Below, in pieces: positions 1 to 11,549 of a stretch of 64,000 nt of DNA. The translations under genes were made by a program, and so were the position numbers. The number at the start of each line of letters is the position of its first letter. Position 1 is the stretch's first letter. A model generated the notes under the pieces. The model searched no databases, had not been told where the DNA came from, and saw only the letters and a list, made by a program, of their open reading frames with translations. Source of the stretch: Didymodactylos carnosus (taxonomy: Eukaryota > Rotifera > Eurotatoria > Philodinida > Philodinidae); NCBI GenBank assembly GCA_905250885.1, contig CAJNOQ010000011.1, forward strand, positions 52,432-116,431, given 5' to 3'.

Positions 1-1630
1 CGAAGATCAGGAAGTAAATTTAATAAGTTTGTATTACTTAGTCTAAATAACTTTTTTTGTTCTATTTTCCGTTTTAGATTTACAATGAAGTTATTCAATT
101 AATACCAAAAATAAAAAAATTAAAGACGTTTAAAGGACAAATGGGTTAAACAAAATTCATATTAGCTAATTTGATTTCGTGTGATTGTGCACTGTATTCT
201 AGTTTCTTTTTACTTGTTTATTTAATGACGATGACATTGGTTTTGTATATAAATATTTTATAACGGATGATGAGCTAGTCACAACTGTCAAAGAATTTTT
301 GATAAACAATGGTTTACGAATATAATAGTTATCTGAAAAAATTTTTTAGTTCTGAAGAAAAAATCTCCCTCGTAGACGTCACAAAAACGAGTCACCAAGC
401 AAAGTATAATATACGAGTTTGTATTTGTCATCAATACAATCATTTATAGCTGCTTGGTTTCTCCTTCCTTTGTAGCCAACGCTATTTTTTTAGATTGCAA
501 AGTAGAAGAGATGCCTAGAATACGCTACTGCTAAAATCTCTAACATCAGTATAGTTTAAATTTTAAGAGACAATATTTTTATTTTACGCTTGCATTTTGA
601 AGGATAAGTTTAAATTAATCTCTAATATAACATCCTACGCTGGGGGTTATCTTCTTTTGACCGAAAATAAGGATGTTACACACGTATATTTTTCAGGGAA
701 AAGACATTGCCATCTCGTAGCTTGCTCTCGAAGAGCTGTGCTTATACCCATGTATAGCATAGACTTCTGAATATATAAAACAATTTCGATGTAACGTCTA
801 AGATTTCTACCAAAATAGTAGTGCTTGTTCAAATATTGTTTTTAATAAAGAAAAGATGAAGATCTTTGATTTTGGTGATTGGTGTTGAAGACTGTTTCTT
901 CAGCCTCCGCAGATATCATCGCGATGCATCATGTTTTACTCGATCATTTCTTCGAGAACATGGTGTATTCGAGGCAGGGTAATCCTTTAGCTGGTGTTTC
1001 CAGCTTCTCAGAGAAAGTAGCAGTGAGTGGGAAAACACCAGCTAAAGGATTAGCTTGCATGAGAAAAAAAAATTTTGATATGGAAACCCATAAAGGTTGC
1101 TGGAAATTCTTTAAAGAACTCTAAAAGCCTAAAACCAGTCTCTTAAGTTCTTTATATTGGATTACCTATGGATCATAAGTTTCAGCTTGCGAAATGTTCT
1201 TGTCAAAAGTTGTTCAATTTTTTTAATGAGATGTATGAATATAAGTTCAGATCAATATATCCACACGAACTAGCCTTATGCATGGATTACCGCTTAAAAA
1301 TCTGAACCAAACACTTCTTTAGAAACAAAATTCATCGATTTAGAGTACTATTAATGACTGAGAATGTGAGAAACATAAGACATATTGTTCCTCTGCACTT
1401 TTTCTTATTGTCGGCAAGTTTTTTCTTCTTTTAACCTCTACTATCGGCTGTTATTCTCGGCTAAAAGAAGACAAACTCACACTGTCATTCTTGGACTTGC
1501 TTTTCACCATTGAAAAAGTCGTTGTCCTAACACTGTTCTTGATTGGATCGCTTTCTTCTGATTTGCTAAAAATCATCGTTCTCATTACGATTGTATTCTG
1601 ATTGGCCAGCTGTATTTTATCTATTTATCC
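1..1630. other. Gene-free stretch with one perfect inverted repeat
   Basis: No open frame here has a recognisable product or a consistent splice model. The visible structure is a perfect 20-bp inverted repeat, 980-999 against 1033-1052, separated by 33 bases, that could form a hairpin. A looser hairpin lies near 1425-1472. The stretch is probably intergenic or decayed transposon DNA. Confidence 0.6.
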
Positions 1631-1756
1631 ATCTTCATCTAAGCTCTATATATAGAGCTTAGATGAAGATTCACATCATCATCATTCATATATGAATGAT
1701 GATGATGTGAATCCATCTTCTCTTTGTGACCTATGTCGATCGATTAAATCGATCGA
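1631..1756. repeat. Cluster of three palindromes
   Basis: Positions 1631-1670 form a perfect 40-bp palindrome centred on an alternating AT core. Positions 1668-1713 form a second perfect palindrome of 46 bp made of CAT/ATG-type triplets, overlapping the first by three bases. At 1736-1756 a third has two 10-bp arms around a single base. Such DNA can extrude cruciforms. No coding frame crosses it, and its function is unknown. Confidence 0.9.
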
Positions 1757-1856
1757 TCACTACTCTTCACTTTTTTCTTAGCTTACACTGATTAAGTTTG
1801 AAACGTCATCTCAAAGATGCGGTTCAGCTACAAGCTGAGAGTAGGATATTTTCGAA

Positions 1857-2268
1857 ATCTTAGCCAGTGTTTCTAATGAGAATTGTAATCAAAATGGATT
1901 GAACCACTTTGCTCTGAAGCCTAAAGTGGCACTAACCACTTTGTGCTAAACTGCAAAGTGGTCTCGAATAAAGTATCAGCAAGCAGCGTTTATAAAACTG
2001 TTTTCTGCTTGGGTTCTAAAACATAGACCTTTCCAGTGTTTCTAATGAGAATTTTCAGCAGAGCGTACACAAACGTGGTAATTAATAAGATCAATCATGA
2101 TGGCAAAACTAGAGAAGAAAACAAAGTGGAAATTTTAGAAAGCAAAGTGGTTCGCAACGCGGTTTTTTTACGTTCAAAGTGGAAAACAGAGTGGATTTCA
2201 TTTTTACAAAGTGGAAGACCACTTTGCTCTCACGGGGACCACTAATCATTAGAAACACTGATCTTAGC
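1857..2268. mobile_element. hAT-type MITE with exact 8-bp target duplication
   Basis: A non-autonomous DNA transposon. The 15-bp terminal inverted repeats are identical (1865-1879 and 2246-2260) and begin CAGTG, as in the hAT superfamily. The outer flanks 1857-1864 and 2261-2268 are the same octamer ATCTTAGC, the 8-bp target duplication expected for hAT. The element itself is 396 bp with no transposase frame. The first 20 bases of the left end recur inside at 2034-2053, so an earlier copy may be nested or internally duplicated. The octamer CAAAGTGG occurs eight times inside on one strand or the other. The exact duplication suggests a fairly recent insertion. Confidence 0.85.
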
Positions 2269-2462
2269 CTCATATAATAGAGTGAGAGTCATAAATGCTC
2301 AAGATTTAAAGAAAAGAAAATTCTAAATCACATACTTTCGCTTGGGTCGAGGAAGATAGATGACGTCCTGGAAGACTAGGTTTTTTTTTGTTCGAAAACT
2401 GAAAAATAATCTTGCTCAGTGCATTGCGTGCCTTTGCTTTATTTTTAGTATTGTATATTAGA

Positions 2463-4494
2463 ATGTTATGCTCACACGTTCGTTTTATTTTATGTTCATC
2501 TCCACGGCATCGATTTTTTGAAGATGCACGCTTAGCACAAAAATATCTATTATGTATTTCCAATAATTTATCCACAGCACCAATTCAAAAACTGTCGGAA
2601 AAAGCAGATCATGATCAGGGCAATTATCCAAGTTTCGACGATCTCGTTAACACAAAAAGAATACTATCTGATTTTAAAAAACCGAAAATAGTTGAATTAA
2701 AAACCTCCGTCAAGGATCAAGAGATAACAGTACAAACAAACGATTTACTTAAAGCAAAAGTAGAAGAGAAGAAGTTGTTTCCTTCTACCGAATCTGTTCC
2801 ACTCAGTTCTGAAAACTCTTCATCCGATTTAAATTTGATTAAACCATCATCATCTCTTCATTCCACTAGTAATACCAAGGAACTTTTTCTTGAAGCACCC
2901 ATCCATACACCAGTTTTACCCGGTATACCGATTTCTTCTCCACAAACAACAGCAGTTTCTTCAGATCAATCATTAACTCAACAAACATCATCCAGCACAT
3001 CTAGACGTATTATTAAATCGATAACATCACGATTACCATTTTTATCATCAAAATACACTCACTCAACTTCATTCGATATACCGTCGACGCGTGAAAACTT
3101 CATACCGGTAGAAAAGTGTTTATCTGTATTTAAATCACAACTTATTAGTCATTTAATTTTTCTCTAGGTAACACGTCCATCGTTGATCCGTTTAATTGCC
3201 ACCGATTCAAATTTATTAGATGATGATGAACGACTATTATTTCATCAATTATGTTCTGGTTTTGATTCGGCTGTTGTTCAACGTTATCATCCCGTGTTAA
3301 ATGAATTAAAACATTTATTTGATCCATTGAATCCTGATAATGAGACTCATTCAACAGGAAAAGTATCTTATCGAGATAAACTAGATAGTGAATATTGGTT
3401 ATTAGAAAAAATTGATGATGTATTAACGAGAGCAAATTTTAATGTATTACCAAAAACGATAATTGTCGATAAATTATTAAATAATGAACATAGTACATTA
3501 AATGTAAAAGTAAATGGTTATGATTATGATATATTAAAATTTTGGATATTAGGACGAGAGAGTGTACCAGATGAACATAGCCCATGGTATAAACGTTTGT
3601 TTACATTTGGACGTAAATTATCGTTACCAACACAACCAACAACCACAGATTATTTTAAACGTGTGATATTAGCCGTACGTCTTAAAGGACAAGATCGTCT
3701 GTATTTGAAAGCATTTCGTGATATACCATTAAAAAATTTAACACAACTACTACCAATTGGACGAATTCAAATTGGTAGTTCTGAACAACAATTACTGTGG
3801 TTAACGTTGTTTACCGGCACAGCCACAGTCCTTACAAAATTAATAACAATAATAGCTGATATTCATGTACCTGGTATTATGTTAGCTGGTGGTAGTCTGA
3901 CTTTATTTATTGGCAGTTATGCCTATAAAAACTATACGTCATCAAAATTCAATTATTTTACAAATATGAATCGTCTGCTGTTTTATAAAAATATTGCAAA
4001 TAATAAAAGTTTACTAGCAATGATTGTCGATAGGGCCGAGGATGAATTGAGTAAAGAAATTTTACTCGTTTATATCTATTTATTATCAAAACAAAAACTT
4101 CAACAAGACTTAACAGTGAAAACACTTGAAATTGGAATTGAAAATTGGCTTCGAGAAAAAACAAACAGTATTGTTAATTTTAGTAGTGAACAATCTATAG
4201 AATTTTTAAGAACATTAGGTAAAGAGTTTGTTCGTTTACTTCAATATAAATTTGTGCATGGTATGCTTTGTATTTGTAGGTATTTTACAACAAAAAGGTA
4301 ATGATACTATTGAAAAGTTAAATGTTATACCAATAAGACATGCAGTCGGTATCTTGCCAATGATTAATCGTACGCTGAGTGAAAAAAATGAAGAAATGGA
4401 TTTAATTGAAGGTTATGATAAAAAATATTACGAAATTGATTGGAAAACAATGTTATATGAAGATAAACAATTGAAAAAAGGAGGTTGGAAATAA
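2463..4494 (+). CDS. tmem143: TMEM143-like mitochondrial membrane protein (DUF3754)
   Basis: Three exons, 2463-3107, 3168-4218 and 4280-4494, join through introns of 60 and 61 nt into 636 residues. The ATG at 2463 is the first in frame; the first residues are basic and hydrophobic, as in a mitochondrial presequence, and a Ser/Thr-rich low-complexity stretch follows. The conserved DUF3754 part begins at the exon 1-2 junction (FIPVTRPSLIR). Two hydrophobic segments, roughly residues 420-470, look like a membrane hairpin (LLWLTLFTG, LAGGSLTLFIGSYAY). A conserved C-terminal region runs to KKGGWK. TMEM143 family members are reported mitochondrial membrane proteins of unknown biochemical role. The human protein is about 460 residues, so the N-terminal region is longer here. 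Family call is from remembered motifs. Confidence 0.8.
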
Positions 4495-5129
4495 CGAATT
4501 TGGTTTGTTGTTTTAATCGATTAACATAATGCGCAATATAAGCGTACTATTGCTATGCAATCAAAAACCTTCGCTATAGATGGCTGGTTAAGTGCAATAT
4601 CTAAATTTAGTCTTATTTAAGTATTCAAATGTGACATACATTAGACATAACTCCAATTATTATAGCTAACTACTTCCTATACCATGATAAACCTACAACA
4701 ACAACTTATTTCTCATAAGTTCTATTCTCAATTTAAGACAAACTTTTCTAATGCATCTTTTACAGAATAGAACCACTTTTACATACAATTATACAAACAT
4801 TTTTTTACTCTCATGATCAGTAGACATTAGTCAAAACGCGTGCGCCAGTTATTTCTTTTTTTTATTTGTTTTCATCACACTAGTTTATTTATTGTATAGA
4901 ATTTGTTAGAAATTAACGTATTTAGACTCTGTTTCAAAGCTACTTTTGTTATGTGGTAGCAAACTACTTTACAAATAAAAAATATAAACTTGTAGTATAT
5001 CTATCATTAAACAAAATTTATTTGTTTATATATATTCGGTTTCACATAGATCCTAGCTTAATTTCTAATTTGATTTTTAGATTGTAAAGCCGCTTTTATG
5101 TTTGTTTTAAAGTCGATTAGTGTGAGATC
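4495..5129. other. AT-rich intergenic stretch
   Basis: I see no open frame, repeat or RNA gene that can be supported between the TMEM143 stop codon and the CFAP100-like pseudogene. Confidence 0.5.
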
Positions 5130-6069
5130 ATGTTTATAACTGAAGATAGTGGTGATGAAATCGAAAAATCTGTTAGATCGGCAAAGCAAGGTAACATCCG
5201 TATGAATTAGATATTAGTTTTCTCTCAAACTCTTTTCCTCTTGTTTTGAGGTCTTGATTCTCGTTCAAATTTAAAAGTAACATTTCGCGATGATGAGAGA
5301 AAAGTTCATCGGCTATCCGGTCAACAACAACATATTAGTAATAGTGGCAAAAGTCGAATATCAACAACTACACCGTCACTGTAAAAAATGCAACATCTAG
5401 AAGATATTAGAAAAACAGAAGAAATTAATCCATTTAAGTTTTCACTAGATATTGATTTTTGTGCATCGAATCAACTAGATAAAAGAGAAAAAGTGTATGT
5501 ATGTGTCCTGACATATCTTAAAAGCGTAATATTTTTCTTTCTTTGTTTACAGAAACGAGAATGAACGAAAAATTTAAAAGTGCGTGAAAAGTCATCTAAA
5601 GCACAATTTTCAGTACAAGAAAGACATTTTCGTGTATTGGAACTGAGTAGTATCACACTTAGAGCAAGCCATACGTTCAGAAGAACAAAAAGAAAAACTT
5701 ATGGAAAAAATTGGCGCACACTCAATGGTCACGGACGATAGTAAACAAGATGAATGTCTTCAACAATTATCAGATATTATCAATGATGTATATAGAAAAA
5801 TATTTAGTAAAAATCCAGTGACAAGTGATTCGCTTAAAGATTTGGTATCAATTGAAAATCATCTAGAAGAATTATTTCAACAAATTGATCTCATGAATTC
5901 ATAACGTGAACAAACAAAAAAGAATGACGTTTGAGATTACGCGAGCAAAAGAAATTAGAAGAACAGTGCTTAGACGAAAAAAGAAAAAACGTAAAAAGCA
6001 GCAGCAAGAGCCAAAGAATCGCCGAGAAAACAAGTAGGTTTGGTAAATGCTGAAGTTAGTCGTTAGACC
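5130..6069 (+). pseudogene. Broken ciliary coiled-coil gene, CFAP100/CCDC37-like
   Basis: Translated pieces in order give an N-terminal acidic exon (5130 onward, possible intron near 5192-5250), a segment with EEINPFKFSLDIDF, a segment KSSKAQFSVQERHFRVLEL, a clean 67-codon stretch at 5701-5904 (MEKIGAHSMVTDDS onward) and a charged coiled coil (LRLREQKKLEEQCLDEKRK). The order and style match the C-terminal half of CFAP100/CCDC37, a ciliary protein of the inner-arm dynein docking region. The frame is interrupted by at least three nonsense codons (near 5380, 5562 and 5902) and at least two frameshifts (near 5660 and 5930), and most of the middle coiled coil is missing. No set of introns removes all the breaks. 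The pseudogene status is firmer than the family name. Confidence 0.6.
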
Positions 6070-7556
6070 GAAGAATAGAAAGTACCTTTTTTTTACCGAT
6101 AATTACATGTACGGGTGGGACTTAAAATGATAAGTCGTCCACACAGTGCCGTTGTAGTAAGCGCTGAGTATTCTTAAGTACAACAATTAGTAACTCAAAC
6201 ATGTATGACTGTCATTCTGAATTTTATATACTAAGAAACTCTGCAATCTCAGTTTAGACATACTACGACTGTTTGGATTATACATATCTCATCAAGATGG
6301 AAAAGTTAATTATAGAAATTTGTGTCGTTTAGATTGGTCGTCCCATTGCTAAACGTTCAGGACGAATAAAAAAAAACGGGTTCAAGATGCAATCGACACA
6401 ACAAACGAAGAAATAACTTTGTTCTCATATTTATTTTTATCACATCTCAAAAAAAAAAACAATAATTATCATGGGATGAACTTTTTATAAATAATTTTTC
6501 TTTATTTATTTATCAATTATTTCACTTTATGTATGTACATGTTCATATATTTATTTTTTATAATAAAAAATGAAACAATTTTACAAATGAATAGACGTAC
6601 AAAACACAAATATCTCTTTTTTTTCTTTTAGTATTCTGTTCTTAGGTACGGAAAATCATTTGTCATCCGTTTTTTACTATAGAAATATATGTGGACTATT
6701 TTTTCGTCTTGCCATTAATCTTAAAAAATTGTCAACAGTTTTAACACGATCTTTTATATTTTCTTTTTTAAGAATTACTATCATACGATCTATGATTGTT
6801 AATTAAAGATCATTTTGTTCTGTACTACTAATTTTTATTTGATCATTTTTCATCAACTTACTTCTCTCTGTTGATAGATCTAAATAATATCGTAGTTTTA
6901 TGATACTTGAATGTTATTACCGCTGGTCGAACAGTTTTAAGAAATTTTTTAATGAAGAATCAACATACTCTGTAAATGAAAATATGTCGATAATTGTGCG
7001 GCATATATAGTCGTTAATCGATTCAGTAGGACTATTTAAAGCATTAACGGATGTTATTGTAACAATTACACACTAAAAAAATCAAGAAGAGCGAAGTAGT
7101 ACTGAGATTTTTTTTGGGTTTCATTGACATATCCTTACAGAAGATCGTATGCTGTTTGATCTGTTCTTGTTCTGTGCACAGCACAAGAGAAAGAGAAAGT
7201 TTGTTTAAATTCTCAGATAGATTAATTTTTTGTGACAGTATGAATACTATCATAACAATGAAGATATTTCAACGTAGGATTCTTGGTCAGCAAAGAAAAA
7301 AGTCTATATAGTTTTCTTATATTAGTTTTTTACATTAGAACGCATATTCACTCGTTTTAAAGTTAAATAATCTTTGAGAAAAACACCGTATGAATAGACG
7401 ATTCAACCTTTGATAGTTCGATTACTGATTCATTTTCATTTTTCTATTAAATTATCCACTTGATAAAATTCCTCATCAAATTCTATTTCATTTGTTGCAG
7501 TTGTTGTTACATCGATGGATGATATATGTGATACATTATTATTAGTTAATTTTTCA
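6070..7556. other. Intergenic stretch, no gene seen
   Basis: AT-rich DNA with homopolymer runs between the pseudogene and the 3' end of the minus-strand unknown gene. Short frames here show no codon bias, conserved motif or coherent splice sites. Confidence 0.5.
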
Positions 7557-9706
7557 CTATTTTATTGACAATTGTTTGTTGAATCGTTCTTCATGTATTG
7601 AAAGTGTCAAAGAAGTAGGCGATTGAGATGAAATAGTTTCAACTGATGTCGATAAAGATCGTTTATTTGTTATATCTAATAATGGTGGATGAAATAACGA
7701 ATTTTTCTGATGATTGACTGAGATACTATCAGGTTGCTTTAATATATTATTATCCGATAAACAATTGTTAACAGGTGAGAAATTTCTATTGAATGTTTGA
7801 TTGTTCTGATTCGTTTTAACCGAAGCCAAATAAATCAAATTTTTCTTTTTCAAATCAGTGTTAAAGTTGTTTAACGTTAGAGATCTATCCGAAGAAGAAA
7901 GTTTTGAAGCAGAAGATGTATCATGTTTGTTTTTATTTTTCTGTTTCGACAAAGATTGTTGATACGTATTTGTTGTTTCATCATTTGATTTTGAATTATT
8001 TTCGTTCGATGTTGTCGTTTTTTTAATATCGATATCTTCGTGATTCTAAAAAATGAAAGAGGAAAACGTTATTTATTTCGGATCAATAATGACGTTCTGT
8101 GTGTCCAATGACGTTAGATACAAGTATCAACTATTACCTTTGATTCTATAATTTCATTTTGACTAGGAATTATGTAATGAGTTTGAGATGTTGATGATAC
8201 AAGATTAGCTATATTTTGCAATTTTTTTGCTATAAAGAGTAGTAATCTCACAATACTGATGACAACCGGTTGTAAAATTAATGAATCACGTAAGTTTCTT
8301 ACACCATACAACTGTTCAATTAGAAAATTGTATAATTCGGACATTTTTGCGAATACTGTGAAAATTTCACGATAATCTTGTAAATGTTTGTCATTATTGA
8401 CGTTTAATAATCGTTCCATATTTTCTAGTGAGTTCCATTCATATGTTAACTGTGATTGTTTTAATTTATCTTGTCTTTGTCTATGTTTAATTGGTGTTAA
8501 CAATTGTTGTGTATTTAGTTGACTGAATTTTCGATACTGATCTGTTATATTATTTGTTGTGGATTTCCGTGCATAGGATGTAAATGCGCTCAATGTATCT
8601 CTACCTAATTTAATGCAATCAACACGTTTCTCTTTTGATACTAAGAGTTCCCGTGTTGGATATTGATTTTTTGAAGAACTTGTAGTTGCACTATTATTTT
8701 TATTATCCTCGATAGGACTATTTTCTTGATCTTTTTTCGAAACATTTACGGATTCTGTACGGCTAAGTTGTGATGAAGTGATACTTTTCGGACTACTTTC
8801 AACATTGTCACTTGTATATTCAAATGTGTTCAGCTTTTTCATTGACGAAGCAAACGGTACACTTTGATTTGCTTGTGATAACTGTAAATGTTGTTGTCGT
8901 AGTCTCGAATGACTGCAAGCTGTAAGACTGTTTAATTGATTTGAGTTCACTCTTCTCAATTTCGTGACCGGCCGTAATTTAAATGGTTTATCACGAGATA
9001 TAAGAAATTCAGCTTGTTTTTTTGATTTCGAATTTTTCGGTGATTGTCGGGCATTCGATAGACAATATTGATTTCGCTTTTGAGACGTTCTAGATAATTG
9101 AGGTAGAGGATCAGTTGGTTCATAGTTAAAAACTGGTTTGGTAACTACTGAATATTTACTGTATCTGTTATTTGTTAATTTGTGAGGTATTCTGGTCCTA
9201 CGGGTTTTATTTGTGTCTCTTTTTTGGATGGGTAATGTGGCAAAGTAACCTTGTTCCGTAGTTGATTCATCTTCATCTTTCTCCACGTCTTGATCTTGTA
9301 TCATACTGTCGTCAACTGGCTGAAGAAATCTCCATAGCGTGGCAGCTCGTGAATTAAAATACAAAATAGTTTTGAGACATTCATCATCAACAATAATGTA
9401 ATCGTTGGCTGATGATAATCGTGCAGCTCGTAAATTTCTCAAATTTCCTTTAGCAAAACGACATGATCTATATAAATGTTGAATTATTGTTCGAACATCA
9501 CTGCGCATATCGTAACTTATTTTACATTGAATAGTATCGATCATTGTGAAAAAGTTCTGATTACGATTACGTTCTAAAAGCAGTGCATATGTACGAAATG
9601 TTTCTACTAAATTAATTGTTAAATCTAACATTTCGATTGAACGTGTTAATAAATCAATAATGATCGATTTTGCTTCCAGAAAGAAAATCGGTGACCGTTC
9701 GCACAT
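7557..9706 (-). CDS. Unknown protein, member A of a divergent paralogous pair
   Basis: Two exons, 9706-8138 and 8045-7557, are separated by a 92-nt intron with GTAATA donor and TTTTTTAG acceptor in phase 0, giving 685 residues. I do not recognise the family. Residues 1-130 are predicted helical, with the segment CRFAKGNLRNLRAARLSSAN; then come an acidic patch (DQDVEKDEDES), a long basic and Ser/Asn/Gln-rich linker, and a second helical block at about 460-520 (DYREIFTVFAKMSELYNFL, then LRDSLILQPVVISIVRLLLF). The tail is disordered. The start MCERSP was chosen because the opposite gene also begins MC and aligns from there. No signal peptide is visible; the late hydrophobic helix is amphipathic rather than clearly transmembrane. 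The helical blocks resemble those of the plus-strand neighbour at 10040-11549 in order and spacing. Confidence 0.7.
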
Positions 9707-10039
9707 CTCTCGCTTTCAGTCACAGTAATTCAACTAATAGAAGAGGATCATGATTAGAAGAAAAAAAATTGACCTCAAAATTGTTAAATAGTGGAAAACG
9801 GTCGATCAACCCATTTTCTTCTTGTATTTCATGAATTTTCGCTTTTTTTATATCGAGAAAAAAATTTATTGTAGCGCGCCAATCAAAACTACTTTTATCC
9901 TTAATTTTTTTTTTACGAAAAATTTTGCAGTAGCATAACTCTTTTTTTTCTCCCAAGCAGCCATTTTATTTCGATCTTTTTTCTATTGTTTTTTGTATTC
10001 TTTTATTTAAAAATATAATTGAAATATCTTGTGAGAAAA
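9707..10039. promoter_or_regulatory. Shared intergenic region between head-to-head genes
   Basis: The two start codons face away from each other across 333 bp, so both genes probably use this stretch as promoter and 5' leader. It is rich in A/T runs. No specific factor site can be named, and an upstream non-coding exon for either gene cannot be excluded. Confidence 0.45.
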
Positions 10040-11549
10040 ATGTGTTCATCTTATCCGGCCACAGATCCCACAGCTGATTATATATTGTCTGATTTATTGA
10101 CGGTCACCGAAGATCTTGTTGAATTTTCCATTAATGTTTTGGATATTGTTCGTTTACAAATACATTTTAATGATCGTAATAGACGTGTTAATTTGGGTTT
10201 ACAATTGAAAGAACATGAACAGACTGATAGATTGAAATACGGTTTTGTACATACACAAAAACAATCATGTTCAGTATCTACTACATTAAAATATGATCTC
10301 GCATTACATTTGAGACGGATATTACAGACATGTAAACGAACAAAAGTAAGTTGAGAAAATTTTTTCAAATTTCATGTTAGATCTTGTTAATTTTTAGGCG
10401 AATTTACTGTTATTACGTGTTAGTCGATTTAAATCTGGCAATAATACGTTGCTATTGGTCGCATCGACAGACGTTCGAGTCGAAGAATTAAGTAAGAAAA
10501 TTAAATTATTAATCCGTTTGGTTAAACAGAATGGTGGCGAATTTAAGGGTAAATTTAAAAAGAAGACAAAAAAGAAACATGAATCAGAGATGCTCATCGA
10601 AGAAGAATCCGATAAACAACAGCAAGAGGAAGGTGGAAAGCAGTATGATACAAGTTCTCAAAAAGCAATTAATAGTAAAGAAAATGTAACATTAGCTGAA
10701 TCGACACAAAATTACAAAGAACAGGAGAAAAAGAAACCTAAACCTAGTTTAATGACTAAAGATGATCTGAACGATTATGTTGAATTGACTCTCTCGTTTA
10801 AAATGGTTGTATCGAAATATCGTGAATTTATAAAACAAATTCGTTATGCCAGTACACATTCAATAAGTCGTGAATCGAGTATTGCCAATTCGATCATTCT
10901 TGTACCTATTGCATCAAATGCCATCACAGAATTAAATAATATCATAAATCGATTAATGCATATTACTTATACATTGGAAGCTGAATCAAATTATTCGAGA
11001 CAACCATTACCCGATCAACAACAACAAGATCAAATTGAACTATATCGTGGACGTAGAAACAATAATAATAGAACAGTCGATTCTTATACACAAAGTCAAA
11101 TGATGATAGGCGAACATAATCTGAAAAATCTTTATGAACCAGAACGATTATCAAAACATGATCAAATAAATCGTTTAACTAAAAGTCGTGCAGAAAATCA
11201 TCATGTTAATGAACAAAATATCAGACGATCAAAAGCAAGTTTAAATAATCAGCGTGAAGGTAATCCAGCGTCAATTTCTCGTCGAGGTAGCTGGTATAGA
11301 AATCAATCAGCATTGAGACAACAACAACTGCAACCGTCATTAGAAAGTGTCCTCTTAACGTCCACGATCGCACCATCTTTCTCATTGGATCATTCGTCCG
11401 TTCCTAATCGTTTCACCACTCTTGATGAAAAACAGTCAGTTATAACATCAAATTTTAAATTAACACAGAATATGATAGCAAATATATTTGGCAATTTTTT
11501 TAATTCAACGAATCTGAATGACAGTCTTCAATTGAATGATAAATTGTAA
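10040..11549 (+). CDS. Unknown protein, member B of a divergent paralogous pair
   Basis: Exons 10040-10345 and 10398-11549 join in phase 0 across a 52-nt intron (GTAAGT donor, TTTTTAG acceptor) to give 485 residues. The ATG at 10040 gives MCSSYPATDPTADYILSDLL. Residues 1-150 are helical, with CKRTKANLLLLRVSRFKSG spanning the splice junction. A Lys/Glu-rich linker follows (KGKFKKKTKKKHESEM), then a second helical block near residues 235-305 (KMVVSKYREFIKQIRYAS, then IILVPIASNAITELNNIINR) and a Gln/Asn/Arg-rich tail. It matches the minus-strand neighbour at DLLT near the start, at C-K/R-x-x-K-x-N-L-x-x-L-R-x-x-R in the middle and in the C-terminal helical block. Both are best read as one ancestral gene duplicated head to head. 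Function unknown. Confidence 0.7.

Noticed and set aside
240-450. Fragment of a mariner-like transposase (TDDELVTTVKEFL)
   Set aside because: The resemblance is short and the frame stops at once; the usual C-terminal motif is missing, so chance is as likely.
3145-3435. Minus-strand frame opposite TMEM143
   Set aside because: It is the antisense shadow of conserved coding sequence and has no motif of its own.
9720-9956. An upstream exon for the minus-strand unknown gene
   Set aside because: It lacks a matching ATG frame and donor, and the paralogue on the plus strand supports starting at 9706.
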